Part shown: piece by piece, positions 1-7,753 of the stretch
How positions within the stretch are numbered: position 1 is the first letter of the stretch
Layout of the letters: every line of letters begins with the position of its first letter
Assembly (NCBI GenBank): GCA_003260025.2
Contig: QFZU02000165.1
Location: 1 to 35,961, forward strand
Length of the DNA stretch: 35,961 bases
Direction of reading: 5' to 3'
Source: Microbispora triticiradicis
GTDB lineage: Bacteria; Actinomycetota; Actinomycetes; Streptosporangiales; Streptosporangiaceae
Notes under the pieces: model-generated
Databases searched by the model: none
Seen by the model: only the letters and a program-made list of their open reading frames with translations
Told to the model about the DNA's origin: nothing
Program-made: the position numbers and the translations under genes

Positions 1-23
1 CCCCGCGCGGCCCCGCACACGCG

Positions 24-1862
24 TCAGGGCCGGGGCCCCCGCGCGTCCGGGGCCGCCGCCCGGCGGGCGTCGAACTCCTCGTCCGGGACCACCAGCTCGT
101 TGCCGGCCAGCCCGGCCTCGCCGGAGACGGCGGCCAGCTCCGAGCCGAGCGTCTCGTGCGCGGCGGCCTGGTGGCCGCGGCCGAGCCGGTCGGTCAGCAG
201 CGACGACAGCGCGGCCACCAGGCACGCGGCCACGGCGAACCAGAAGGCGATGACCAGGCCCTGGTGGAAGGGGCCCGCGATGAGGTGCGGGAAGAACTCC
301 TTGCCGGTCAGGTGGGCGCCGCCGTCGGGCAGCCGGTTCAGGACGCCGCCGAGGAGCTCGCGGAACGGGTTGTAGCCGAGGAACGCCGCGAACAGCACGG
401 CGATGGGCGGCAACTGCGCGATGCCCTCGGCCTGCGCCGCCGGCACGCCCTGGGCGACGAGCTCGTCGTGCATCGTGTGCGGCAGCGACTGCGCCAGACC
501 GGCGATCATCAGGCTGAAGAAGACGCCGATCGACAGCACCATCGAGGAGTTCTGGAAGGTCGCGGTCATGCCCGCGCCGACGCCGCGCGACTCCGCCGGG
601 ACCGCGTTCATGATCTCCGCCCGGTTGGGCGAGGAGAACAGGCCGGAGCCCACCCCGTTGATGAGGATCAGCAGCGCGAACACGCCGTAGCCGAAGTCGG
701 TCGGCAGGGTCATCAGCGCGTAGAAGCTCGCCGCCGTCACCAGCGCGCCGCCCACGGTGAACATGCGCGGGCCGAACCGGTCCGACAGCCAGCCGGAGAC
801 CGGCGCCGACAGCAGGAAGCCCACGGTCAGCGGGATCATGTAGATGCCCGCCCACAGGGGCGTCTCCTCGAAGCTGTAGCCGTGCAGCGGCAGCCAGATG
901 CCCTGCAGCCAGATGATCAGCATGAACTGCAGGCCGCCGCGTCCGAGCGCCGTGAGCAGGCTGGCGATGTTGCCCGCGAGGAACGCGCGCTGCCGGAACA
1001 GCGCGAGCCGGAACAGCGGCTCGGCCACCCTGGTCTCGATCCAGGCGAACAGCGCGAGCAGCAGCACGCCTCCGGCGAGCGCGGCGATCACCCACGGGTT
1101 GCCCCAGCCCATCACACCGGTCCCGTACGGCTGGATGCCGTAGGTGATGCCGACCAGCAGCGAGATCAGGCCGACGGCGAAGGTCGCGTTGCCCCACCAG
1201 TCCATCCGCGCCCGGCGCCGCACCCCGTTGTCACGCAGTTTCAGGTACGCCCAGACCGTGCCGAACACCCCGAACGGCACGGAGACCAGGAAGATCGCCT
1301 TCCAGTTGACCGGCGCCAGGACACCCCCGACGACCAGGCCGAGAAAGGAGCCAGCGATGGCGGCGATGGAGTTGATGCCGAGCGCGGTGCCGCGCTGGCG
1401 GACGGGGAAGGCGTCGGTCAGGATCGCCGTCGAGTTGGCGAACAGCAGCGCGCCGCCGACGCCCTGCACGATTCGCCAGCCGATGAGCCACATGGCCCCG
1501 GCGTCGCCGTCCATCCAGGTCAGCGACAGCATGATCGAGCACAGGCTGAAGACCGCGAAACCCAGGTTGTACATGCGGACCCGGCCGAACATGTCGCCCA
1601 GGCGGCCGAACATCACGACCAGGACGGCCGTGACGACCATGAAGCCCATCATCATCCACAGCAGGTAACCCGTGTTGCCGGGGTCGAGCGGGTTGAGGTG
1701 GATGCCCCGGAAGACGTCCGGGAGGGCGATCAGGACGATGGACTGGTTGATCGTCACCATCAGGACGCCGAGGGTGGTGTTGGACAGCGCGATCCACCTG
1801 TACCGCGAGGACGACGCCGGCTGCTGCGGCGCCCCCGCCCGGGACTGGTTCGCTACGGCCAC
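24..1862 (-). CDS. MFS transporter, DHA2 (EmrB/QacA-like) drug:H+ antiporter
   Basis: Integral membrane exporter, likely proton-driven efflux of drugs or other amphipathic compounds. The protein has many hydrophobic helices, consistent with the 14-helix DHA2 layout. A motif-A loop (GRLGDMFGR) and a motif-C-like helix (GWRIVQGVGGALLFANS) are visible in the N-terminal half. The long hydrophilic C-terminal tail is probably cytoplasmic. I place the start at the GTG at 1862 because a strong Shine-Dalgarno (GAGGAGGGG on the minus strand) lies 9 nt upstream; the frame stays open to a GTG at 1898, which lacks one. About 612 aa, slightly long for the family because of the tail. A TetR gene lies just upstream on the same strand and an inverted repeat sits in the leader, so TetR-controlled efflux is the natural model. 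The substrate cannot be deduced. Confidence 0.9.
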   Translation of the reverse strand: MAVANQSRAGAPQQPASSSRYRWIALSNTTLGVLMVTINQSIVLIALPDVFRGIHLNPLDPGNTGYLLWMMMGFMVVTAVLVVMFGRLGDMFGRVRMYNLGFAVFSLCSIMLSLTWMDGDAGAMWLIGWRIVQGVGGALLFANSTAILTDAFPVRQRGTALGINSIAAIAGSFLGLVVGGVLAPVNWKAIFLVSVPFGVFGTVWAYLKLRDNGVRRRARMDWWGNATFAVGLISLLVGITYGIQPYGTGVMGWGNPWVIAALAGGVLLLALFAWIETRVAEPLFRLALFRQRAFLAGNIASLLTALGRGGLQFMLIIWLQGIWLPLHGYSFEETPLWAGIYMIPLTVGFLLSAPVSGWLSDRFGPRMFTVGGALVTAASFYALMTLPTDFGYGVFALLILINGVGSGLFSSPNRAEIMNAVPAESRGVGAGMTATFQNSSMVLSIGVFFSLMIAGLAQSLPHTMHDELVAQGVPAAQAEGIAQLPPIAVLFAAFLGYNPFRELLGGVLNRLPDGGAHLTGKEFFPHLIAGPFHQGLVIAFWFAVAACLVAALSSLLTDRLGRGHQAAAHETLGSELAAVSGEAGLAGNELVVPDEEFDARRAAAPDARGPRP

Positions 1863-1908
1863 GGACTGGTTCCCCTCCTCGTGTTCCCGCGCGCGCACGG
1901 CGGAACAG

Positions 1909-1925
1909 TTAGTTAGAGGAACTAA
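1909..1925. promoter_or_regulatory. Operator-like palindrome before the MFS exporter gene
   Basis: TTAGTT-AGAGG-AACTAA is a perfect 6-bp inverted repeat with a 5-bp spacer in an AT-rich patch. It lies 47 bp upstream of the exporter start and between exporter and TetR genes. This is the usual place and form of a TetR operator for an adjacent efflux pump. Binding by the neighbouring TetR is inferred. Confidence 0.6.
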
Positions 1926-2002
1926 ATTACCCCCACCGGATGTACTTGATGTTTCCCGGCATGGGCGACATGCGTAACCGGGGTGCGACCCCTACTGTGA
2001 GA

Positions 2003-2602
2003 TCAGGCCTTGAGGGCGCCGGCGATGACGTCGACGAGGCCGTCCACGACCGTCTCGCGGTCGAGCCCGGGGTTCTCCAGCCACCAGTCGCCGATCGCCT
2101 GGACCATGCCGACGAACGCGTGCCCGAGCACCCGTGCCCGCTCCGGACCGGCCACTCCCGCCTCGGCGAGCACCGTGCCCAGTTCCTCGCCGACGCCGCG
2201 CACGATGGCGGCCATCCGCGAGTGGGTGCGGCTGTCCTCCGCGCTCGCCCGGTGGAAGAGGAACCGGTAGAGGTTGGGGTTGGCCGAGATGGTCTCCAGG
2301 TAGGCGTCGACCGTGGCCCTGGCCCGTACGCGGGGATCGGCCACGGCCGAGGCGAACTCCGGGCGCAGCAGGTCGAGCACGACGCGGGTGTGGCGCTCCG
2401 CGAGCGCCTGGTAGAGGCCGCTCTTGTCGCCGAAGTGCCGGTAGAGGATCGGCTTGGTGATGCCCGCCTCCGCCGCGATCGCGGCCATCGACGCCTGCGG
2501 GCCCTCCCGGCGGATCACGCGGTCGGCCGCGTCGAGCAGGTCCCTGCGCCGCTCCGGACTCCGGCCGCGCTCCCCTGTGCCGCCCGCCCTGCCGCCCGTC
2601 AT
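2003..2602 (-). CDS. TetR/AcrR family transcriptional regulator
   Basis: One-domain helix-turn-helix repressor with a C-terminal ligand-binding helical domain. The TetR HTH is clear near the N terminus: after RRDLLDAADRVI comes AAIAAEAGITKPILYRHFGDK. The remaining ~130 residues are helical and include the NPNLYRFLFHRA segment seen in many actinobacterial TetRs. About 199 aa, normal size. I chose the ATG at 2602. It has no Shine-Dalgarno, but a TATCCT box ends 7 nt before it, which suggests a leaderless transcript; an upstream start at 2629 would precede that box. It is co-directional with and upstream of the exporter, so probably its repressor. Confidence 0.87.
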   Translation of the reverse strand: MTGGRAGGTGERGRSPERRRDLLDAADRVIRREGPQASMAAIAAEAGITKPILYRHFGDKSGLYQALAERHTRVVLDLLRPEFASAVADPRVRARATVDAYLETISANPNLYRFLFHRASAEDSRTHSRMAAIVRGVGEELGTVLAEAGVAGPERARVLGHAFVGMVQAIGDWWLENPGLDRETVVDGLVDVIAGALKA

Positions 2603-2764
2603 GAGGACCAGGATAGGGCGGCCGGTCACGCTCGGGCCGCGTCCTGATCACGAGGCGGACCGGCGGGCGATCGCTCCGGTAGTCTGCCGCACGCGGGCTC
2701 CGCGGCCGGGCTCCGGCCGGGTCCGGAGGTGCGGGTCTGGAGATGCCGGGTCTGGAGGTGTCGG

Positions 2765-4216
2765 GTGGGCGAGGCGGGCGGGCCGCTGGTGCCGGGCTAC
2801 GAGATGCTCGGCATCCTGGGCCAGGGCGGCTTCGGCGTCGTGTACCGGGCCAGGCAGCTGGCGGTGGGCCGGGAGGTCGCGCTCAAGGTCGACAACAGGG
2901 TGCTCGTCTCCGACCGCGACCGGCGCAGGTTCATGCGGGAGGTCACCTCCGCCGGGGCGCTGTCGGGCCATCCGCACGTGGCCGACGTGTACGACGCCGG
3001 GGTGCTCGGCGACGGCAGGCCGTACATGGTGCTGGAGCTGTGCCCGAACGGGTCGCTCGCCGACCGGCTGCGCGACGGCGGGCCGCTCGACCCGCGGGAG
3101 GTGCGCGACATCGGCGTCCGGATCGCCGACGCGCTGGCCGCCGCCCACGCCCTGGGCGTGCTGCACCGGGACGTCAAGCCCGCCAACATCCTGGTCAACT
3201 CGTACGGCATGGTCGCGCTCTCGGACTTCGGACTGGCCACCATGCCGGGGGCGGGCGGGGCGGTCCCGGGCGAGGTGTCGGTGACGCGTGAGTCGCTCAC
3301 CCCGGCGTACGCCCCTCCGGAGGCGTTCGACCTGACGGAGCCGACGGCCGCGGGAGACGTGTACTCGCTCGCCGCCACGCTGTACGCCCTGCTGCACGGC
3401 AGGCCGCCGCGGTTCCCCGAGCACGGCGTGGTGAACATCGCGGTCGTCATGGCCCTGCACCGGCTGCCCGTCCCCGACATCCCCGGCGTGCCGGCCGCGC
3501 TCACCGCCGTCCTGCGCCACGGCATGGCGAGCGATCCGGCCCAGCGGATCAGGACCGCCGCCGAACTGCGCGACGCGTTGGCGGCCCTCGCCCCCGACGG
3601 CTCCCCCGGAAGCCCCCACTCAGGGAACGCCCACCCGGGGAACGGCCAGAACGGGAGCGGCCACCCCGGAAACGCGCAGACCGGAAACCCCTACCCCGGC
3701 AACGTCCACCCGGGGAGCGGTCACCCAGGGAACGCGCAGACCGGGATTGCGCAGACCGGGAACAGCCGCATCGGGAGCGCCCGGCCCATGGATGCCCACC
3801 CGGGGAACGCGCAGACCGCAGACCCCTACCCCGGCAACGTCCATTCGGGGAACACCCACCCCGGGAACGTGCAGGCCGGGAACAGGCACCCCGGGGACGG
3901 GCACTCGGCCTATGGCGGGCCGGGCCACGTCGCGCCTCCGCACGCGCTGGCCCGCACGCCCACCCAGCCGCCCGGCGCCAGGCCGGGCACCCCACCGAGG
4001 CCGGCACCACGCGGCCTCCGTCAGGCTCCCACGCTGCCGCCGCGCCCGGCGCCGGGGGTGTCCCGGCAGTCGATGGTGTTCGCGATGGTCGCCGCCGTCT
4101 TCGCCCTGCTGCTGGCGGCCGGGCTCGTGGTCCTGCTGCTTGAGGGCGGCCAGGACCCCGGGACCTCCTCGCGCCTCGGCGGCGCTCCCGCCCGGAGCGT
4201 CCCGGCGGCGCAGTGA
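2765..4216 (+). CDS. Membrane-anchored Ser/Thr protein kinase (PknB-like)
   Basis: Hanks-type kinase with a cytoplasmic catalytic domain. Counting from the GTG at 2765: glycine loop GQGGFG at 19-24, VALK lysine at 41, catalytic loop HRDVKPAN with Asp136, DFG Asp154, then an APPE-like motif. After residue ~275 comes a ~110-residue linker of degenerate repeats around HPGN/AQTGN. A proline-rich stretch follows, then one transmembrane helix (about 436-459) and a short outer tail of ~25 residues with no PASTA or other sensor domain. The start at 2765 has GGAGG six nt upstream; an in-frame GTG at 2729 would add a repetitive WRCRV peptide and is less likely. Substrates are unknown. The near absence of an external domain suggests sensing through partners or through the linker. 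Confidence 0.88.
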   Translation: MGEAGGPLVPGYEMLGILGQGGFGVVYRARQLAVGREVALKVDNRVLVSDRDRRRFMREVTSAGALSGHPHVADVYDAGVLGDGRPYMVLELCPNGSLADRLRDGGPLDPREVRDIGVRIADALAAAHALGVLHRDVKPANILVNSYGMVALSDFGLATMPGAGGAVPGEVSVTRESLTPAYAPPEAFDLTEPTAAGDVYSLAATLYALLHGRPPRFPEHGVVNIAVVMALHRLPVPDIPGVPAALTAVLRHGMASDPAQRIRTAAELRDALAALAPDGSPGSPHSGNAHPGNGQNGSGHPGNAQTGNPYPGNVHPGSGHPGNAQTGIAQTGNSRIGSARPMDAHPGNAQTADPYPGNVHSGNTHPGNVQAGNRHPGDGHSAYGGPGHVAPPHALARTPTQPPGARPGTPPRPAPRGLRQAPTLPPRPAPGVSRQSMVFAMVAAVFALLLAAGLVVLLLEGGQDPGTSSRLGGAPARSVPAAQ

Positions 4217-4230
4217 GCCACACCGTGGCC

Positions 4231-4269
4231 GACGGCAGCGGGCGACGGCAGCGGGCGACGGCGGCGGGC
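4231..4269. repeat. 13-bp tandem repeat, 3 copies
   Basis: Three head-to-tail copies of a GACGGCAGCGGGC-like 13-mer (third copy one base different) lie between the convergent kinase and acyltransferase genes, followed by a partial fourth. No coding role is evident. Confidence 0.8.
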
Positions 4270-4336
4270 GACGCGGCGGTGCGCGACGGTCGCCGGGGAG
4301 GTCGCCAGGAAGGTCGCCCTGCCGGCGTGCGGCGGG

Positions 4337-6007
4337 TCAGCCGGCCGGTCTCCCTGCCCTGGTGCTCCTGCCGGCCTTCGGGGGCCTCTCGGTCTTCTCG
4401 GTGCTCTTCCCGGTGCTCTTCCCGGGGGGCTTCCCGGTGCTCTTCCCGGCGGCCTTCTCAGTGCTCTTCCCGGTGGCCTGCTCCGTGACTTCCTCTGTGG
4501 CTTTCCCCGCGGCCTTCTTCCCCCGCCGGCGTGGCTCGGGGGCGGGCGGTTCGGCGGGGCCGGCCATCGCGCCGTACTCGGCGAGAGAGTCCCGCAGGTA
4601 GTCGATGAGGTTCCAGACGTCGGGCACCATCTCGCGATCGGCGACGATGCCGAAGTCAAGACGGCCGTCGTAGGAGAACACGGTGATGTTCACGCCGCCG
4701 CTGACATCCGTGATCACCGACATCGGATGGAGCGCGACGACCCGCGCCCCGCTCACGTACAACGGCGACTGCGGCCCCGGCACGTTGGAGATCATCAGGT
4801 TCATCGCGGGAGCCCGGCGCGAGGCGATCCGGAAGGCCGACCTGGCGGCCAGCGCGCTCAGCGCGGCCGGCATGGCCTGGCTGAACTCCAGGAGCCAGGC
4901 CGCCGGCGCGGCGGCGAGCCGTTCCTTGACCAGTCTCATCGAGCGGTTCACCGAGCGCAGCCGCTCGCCCGGGTCGGCCACGTTGGTGGGCAGGGTGGTC
5001 ATGGTCAGCATGACCTCGTTGGCGGCCGAACCGTTGAACGCCTGACCCCGGGTGGAGACCGGGATCCCCGCCACCAGCGGCTGGCGGGGCAGCTCGTCCC
5101 GGCTGACCAGCCAGCGCCGCAACGCCGTCGCGCACATCGCCATGACGACGTCGTTGACGGTCACGCCGAAGGCGTTCTTGATCCGCTTGACCTCGTCGAG
5201 CGGCAGCTCGCCGAAGGCGAAGCGGCGATGCTCCGAGATCGGCCCGGAGAACGGCGTGCGCGGCACCACCATCCGGGGCAGCTCCGGCAGGTTCACATCG
5301 GTGTCGGGGCCGATGCCCCGGACGAACCGCGAGACCCGCCCCACCCCCGGAAGCTGGGCGACGAACGGCACCTCATCCAGGCGGGGCACCGCCTCGGCGA
5401 CGAAACGCAGCAGGGCCAGCGGGTTGTCCAGCACCCGCGCGACGCCCCTGACCACCATCTCCAGCACGTCGGGGGCCCGCTGCGGCTCCGCCGCGTCCCC
5501 CGGGGGAGGCGTGTCGGACACCTGCGGCCCGAAGTCCATCAGCGCCGCCAGCACCTCCGCTCCGGTGACCCCGTCCACGGCGGCGTGATGAACCTTCGTG
5601 TAGATCGCCATCCGGCCCTCGGCGAGGCCGTGTATCAGGTAGAGCTCCCACAGCGGCCGCCCCCGGTCGAGCCGCCTCCCGTGCAGCCGGGCGACCTGCT
5701 CGGCCAGCTTGTGCCCGTCGCCCGGAGGCGGCAGCGCCAGCTCCCGCACGTGGTAGTCGAAGTCGACCTCCCGGTCCTCCGCCCAGTACGGGTGGTCGAG
5801 CCCGAAGGGCACCTCGACCAGCCGCCTGCGCAGCGGCGGCGCGAGGTGGAGCCTCCGCCGGAGCAGCTCGATCAGCTCTTCACGGGCGGGCGCGCCGCCC
5901 GGCCTGTCCGACGGGTCGAGAATCGTGAGCGCCGCGATGTGCGCGAGATTCGTGGGCGTCTCGAAGTTGAGGAACTGCGCGTCGAAGGCGCTGACTTGCT
6001 GTGCCAT
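4337..6007 (-). CDS. Wax ester synthase/diacylglycerol O-acyltransferase (WS/DGAT) with basic tail
   Basis: Bifunctional WS/DGAT family enzyme that transfers fatty acyl-CoA to diacylglycerol or long-chain alcohols, making storage triacylglycerol or wax ester at the membrane/lipid-droplet surface. The active-site HHxxxDG motif is intact (His140, His141, Asp145, Gly146), and the conserved C-terminal NxxISNVPGP-type region (MNLMISNVPGP) is present. Residues to ~495 match the family's usual length. The last ~60 residues are an unusual low-complexity tail rich in Lys, Thr, Gly and Pro with GKST(G/E)K units, encoded by 12-bp tandem repeats. ATG start at 6007 has a weak AGGTGA ribosome site. The gene stands alone, convergent with the kinase. 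The tail resembles histone-H1-like domains, but its function is unknown. Confidence 0.9.
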   Translation of the reverse strand: MAQQVSAFDAQFLNFETPTNLAHIAALTILDPSDRPGGAPAREELIELLRRRLHLAPPLRRRLVEVPFGLDHPYWAEDREVDFDYHVRELALPPPGDGHKLAEQVARLHGRRLDRGRPLWELYLIHGLAEGRMAIYTKVHHAAVDGVTGAEVLAALMDFGPQVSDTPPPGDAAEPQRAPDVLEMVVRGVARVLDNPLALLRFVAEAVPRLDEVPFVAQLPGVGRVSRFVRGIGPDTDVNLPELPRMVVPRTPFSGPISEHRRFAFGELPLDEVKRIKNAFGVTVNDVVMAMCATALRRWLVSRDELPRQPLVAGIPVSTRGQAFNGSAANEVMLTMTTLPTNVADPGERLRSVNRSMRLVKERLAAAPAAWLLEFSQAMPAALSALAARSAFRIASRRAPAMNLMISNVPGPQSPLYVSGARVVALHPMSVITDVSGGVNITVFSYDGRLDFGIVADREMVPDVWNLIDYLRDSLAEYGAMAGPAEPPAPEPRRRGKKAAGKATEEVTEQATGKSTEKAAGKSTGKPPGKSTGKSTEKTERPPKAGRSTRAGRPAG

Positions 6008-6188
6008 GTCTACTCACCTGCCCCGAAACGTCCTGGTCCGACCACCGGCGCGACCGGCTGCCGTGCTCCGGCGGTGTCCGATCCGCGGTGTCCGATCCAC
6101 CGCCCGGCCGGTGCTCGATTCGAGCCTGGTCGGGATGCCCCCCTTCTGGAGATTAGTCGGCGGGCGGTCCGGTGCGGGCGCGGCCGGG

Positions 6189-6306
6189 GTGCGGTGTTCC
6201 TCGTGGGTGCTCACGGGTCAGCCCTGCATTAGGGAGCGGCCTTCGGCTAGGCCGGCGAAGGGCAGCGGGCAGTCGGGGCAGGTGCGGTGGGTCAGGCTGT
6301 CGCACC
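6189..6306 (-). pseudogene. Remnant of a duplicated merR/transporter junction
   Basis: This 118-bp stretch matches 6753-6870 at about 90% by eye, with no net indel (constant offset 564 bp). It preserves the last ~28 codons of a merR-like gene (Cys-rich tail CPDCPLPFA still readable, one Cys changed to Arg), its TGA, and the GTG start plus first nine codons of the transporter gene (MSTHEEHRT). The copied start then runs into unrelated sequence up to 6014 and the merR body is absent, so it is a decayed partial copy. The two copies form direct repeats flanking the intact transporter gene. The rest of the 6008-6343 interval shows no other gene. Confidence 0.75.
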
Positions 6307-6343
6307 TGGTGTGGTGGTGCCGCAGGCCGGCGGGATCACAGGG

Positions 6344-6778
6344 TCAGCAGCCGCCGCACGCACAGCCGGACGGGCCGCACCCTGTTCCGGACGGGCCGCA
6401 CCCTGTTCTGGCGCTGCGCGCGGCGGCCATGGTCGTGCGCCGGTGCAGCCACCACATGCCCGCGGCGGCGGCCAGCAGCAGTCCGGCCATGGTCAGCAGC
6501 GCCTGCTCGGCCAGCGCCGCTCCCGCGCCGGTCAGCAGCCCGGCGCCGATCAGCACCGGCAGCGCGCAGCAGGCCGCGCACGCCAGTAGGGCCAGCACGG
6601 CGGCGACCTTGCTGCGCAGCGGCGGCTCGCCCGCGTCGGCGGGGCGGCGGCTCTCGGACGCGTGAGCGGTGACGGTGAGCGGCACCGTGACCGGCCTCGC
6701 CGGACCCCCCGCCGGAAGCGCGGGCGGGCCGGGCGGCGGGGCCGCGACCGGCGTGCGGTGTTCCTCGTGGGTGCTCAC
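6344..6778 (-). CDS. MerT/MerE-like small heavy-metal transport protein
   Basis: 144-aa inner-membrane protein, likely moving a thiophilic metal such as Hg(II). Residues 1-55 are Pro/Ala-rich and soluble. Two predicted transmembrane helices follow (about 57-84 and 92-110). The first holds a vicinal Cys pair, Cys70-Cys71, followed by ALP, like the metal-relay CC of MerT. The tail (126-144) is a Cys-rich repeat, GCGPSG twice then CACGGC, with Cys127, 134, 139, 141 and 144. Classical MerT has three helices, so this two-helix form is nearer MerE/MerH or a derived MerT. GTG start, 3 nt after the merR stop, shows an operon. No merA reductase or merB lyase is in the window, so the metal is not proven. 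Confidence 0.7.
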   Translation of the reverse strand: MSTHEEHRTPVAAPPPGPPALPAGGPARPVTVPLTVTAHASESRRPADAGEPPLRSKVAAVLALLACAACCALPVLIGAGLLTGAGAALAEQALLTMAGLLLAAAAGMWWLHRRTTMAAARSARTGCGPSGTGCGPSGCACGGC

Positions 6779-6781
6779 GGA

Positions 6782-7243
6782 TCAGCTCTCCTTCGGAAAG
6801 CGGCCTTCGGCCAGGTCGGCGAAGGGCAGCGGGCAGTCCGGGCAGGTGCAGTGGGTCAGGCTGTCGCACCCGGCGCTGACCACCTGGGCCAGCGCGTGGC
6901 GGATGGTGGTCAGATCGGCGATCTTCGCGTCCACTTCGAGGATCTTGGCTTGGGCGCGGGCCCGCAGGTCGGGGGTGGGGTGACCACGCCGGCCGGTGTC
7001 GAGCAGCTCGGCCACCTCCTCAAGGGTGAAGCCGAGCCGCTGCGCGGCTTTGATCACCGTCAGCAGGGCGACGGTCTCGGGCGGGTAGGAACGGTGCCCG
7101 CCGGGGCTGCGCGCCGGTTCGGCGATCAGGCCGCGCCGCTCGTAGTAGCGCAGGGTCTGGACGTTGACCCCGGCCTGCTCGGCCACCTGCCCGGTGCGCA
7201 GGTAGGGCCCGCCCGGGCCCCGCAGCACGACGTCCTGCCTCAC
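6782..7243 (-). CDS. MerR family heavy-metal-responsive regulator
   Basis: 153-aa MerR activator/repressor. It has the winged HTH (RTGQVAEQAGVNVQTLRYYE at 16-35, then RRGLI), the dimerisation helix after residue ~95, and a C-terminal metal loop with Cys126, 132, 134 and 137 (GCDSLTHCTCPDCPLP). Classic Hg-type MerR needs a Cys near position 79-82 plus two C-terminal ones. Here the first is missing (LLDTGRRGHPT), so coordination must differ and may use several loop cysteines. The GTG start overlaps the upstream stop by 4 bp (GTGA), giving translational coupling. It probably binds the dyad at 7632-7649 and controls its own three-gene operon. Confidence 0.85.
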   Translation of the reverse strand: MRQDVVLRGPGGPYLRTGQVAEQAGVNVQTLRYYERRGLIAEPARSPGGHRSYPPETVALLTVIKAAQRLGFTLEEVAELLDTGRRGHPTPDLRARAQAKILEVDAKIADLTTIRHALAQVVSAGCDSLTHCTCPDCPLPFADLAEGRFPKES

Positions 7244-7617
7244 GCCGGCCGCCCCGCCTCGGCGGACGCCGTGGATCGGCCGGCCGCGCCGGCCCGGGCC
7301 TGCAGCACGTCCAGCACCTCGGCGTGCTCGGGCGGGACCGCCACGTCCAGCGTCAGGCTGCCTCCGGCGACGGTGAGGATGAAGGTGAAGAAGGAGCAGC
7401 AGCCGCTCTCCCGCGCCGTCAGCTCGGCCGCCCGCGCGGCGTGCTCCGGACCGAAGGCGAGCTCCAGCCGCAGGCGCTCACGCTCTTCGCGCCGCACCCC
7501 CTGGACCGTCTCGGCGAACAACGCGTCGAACTCGGCCACCCGCAGCGGCTGGTCGGCGGTGGGCAGCGTGCACGCCGGAGGAGCCCATCCCTGATCGAGG
7601 ACGATGTCTTGGGTCAT
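7240..7617 (-). CDS. Small CC-motif protein of the MerR operon, function unknown
   Basis: 125-aa soluble protein, first gene of the metal operon. Three cysteines stand out: Cys16 (PPACTLP) and the pair Cys73-Cys74 in ESGCCSFFTF. The body is a helix (30-72) followed by beta strands (FILTVAGGSLTLDVAV) and a helix, ferredoxin-like in pattern. Genes of this type sit beside MerR regulators in other actinobacteria, to my recollection, but I know of no assigned function. The cysteines suggest a cytoplasmic metal carrier or sink handing metal to the regulator or transporter (inference). ATG at 7617 sits 6 nt after a TACCGT box, pointing to a leaderless start. The last bases overlap merR. Confidence 0.75.
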   Translation of the reverse strand: MTQDIVLDQGWAPPACTLPTADQPLRVAEFDALFAETVQGVRREERERLRLELAFGPEHAARAAELTARESGCCSFFTFILTVAGGSLTLDVAVPPEHAEVLDVLQARAGAAGRSTASAEAGRPA

Positions 7618-7623
7618 GCCTCG

Positions 7624-7655
7624 ACGGTAAGCCTGTACCCAGGTACCGGATGCAA
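7624..7655 (-). promoter_or_regulatory. MerR-type promoter with operator in a 20-bp spacer
   Basis: On the minus strand, -35 TTGCAT (7650-7655) and -10 TACCGT (7624-7629) are 20 bp apart. The long spacer holds the dyad CCTGTACC-CA-GGTACCGG (7632-7649, one mismatch per arm). An over-long spacer containing a dyad is the hallmark of promoters twisted into activity by metal-bound MerR. The -10 lies 6 nt from the ATG, so transcription probably begins at or next to the start codon. Confidence 0.75.
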
Positions 7656-7753
7656 CCCCCAATCCTCCACGTCACCGGACCGGGCGTGCGGTTCAGGCGC
7701 CCGGACCGCCGGTGCCGAAGAGCCGCGCAGCCGTGCGGCGCTCCGAGGGCCGG

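Noticed and set aside
156-1916. 586-codon plus-strand open frame opposite the MFS exporter
   Set aside because: Composition is Arg/Gln/His-rich without domains; it mirrors the real gene because of high GC.
6014-6214. 66-codon frame starting MSTHEEHRT
   Set aside because: Only the first nine codons match the transporter; the rest is unrelated. Treated as part of the decayed duplicate.
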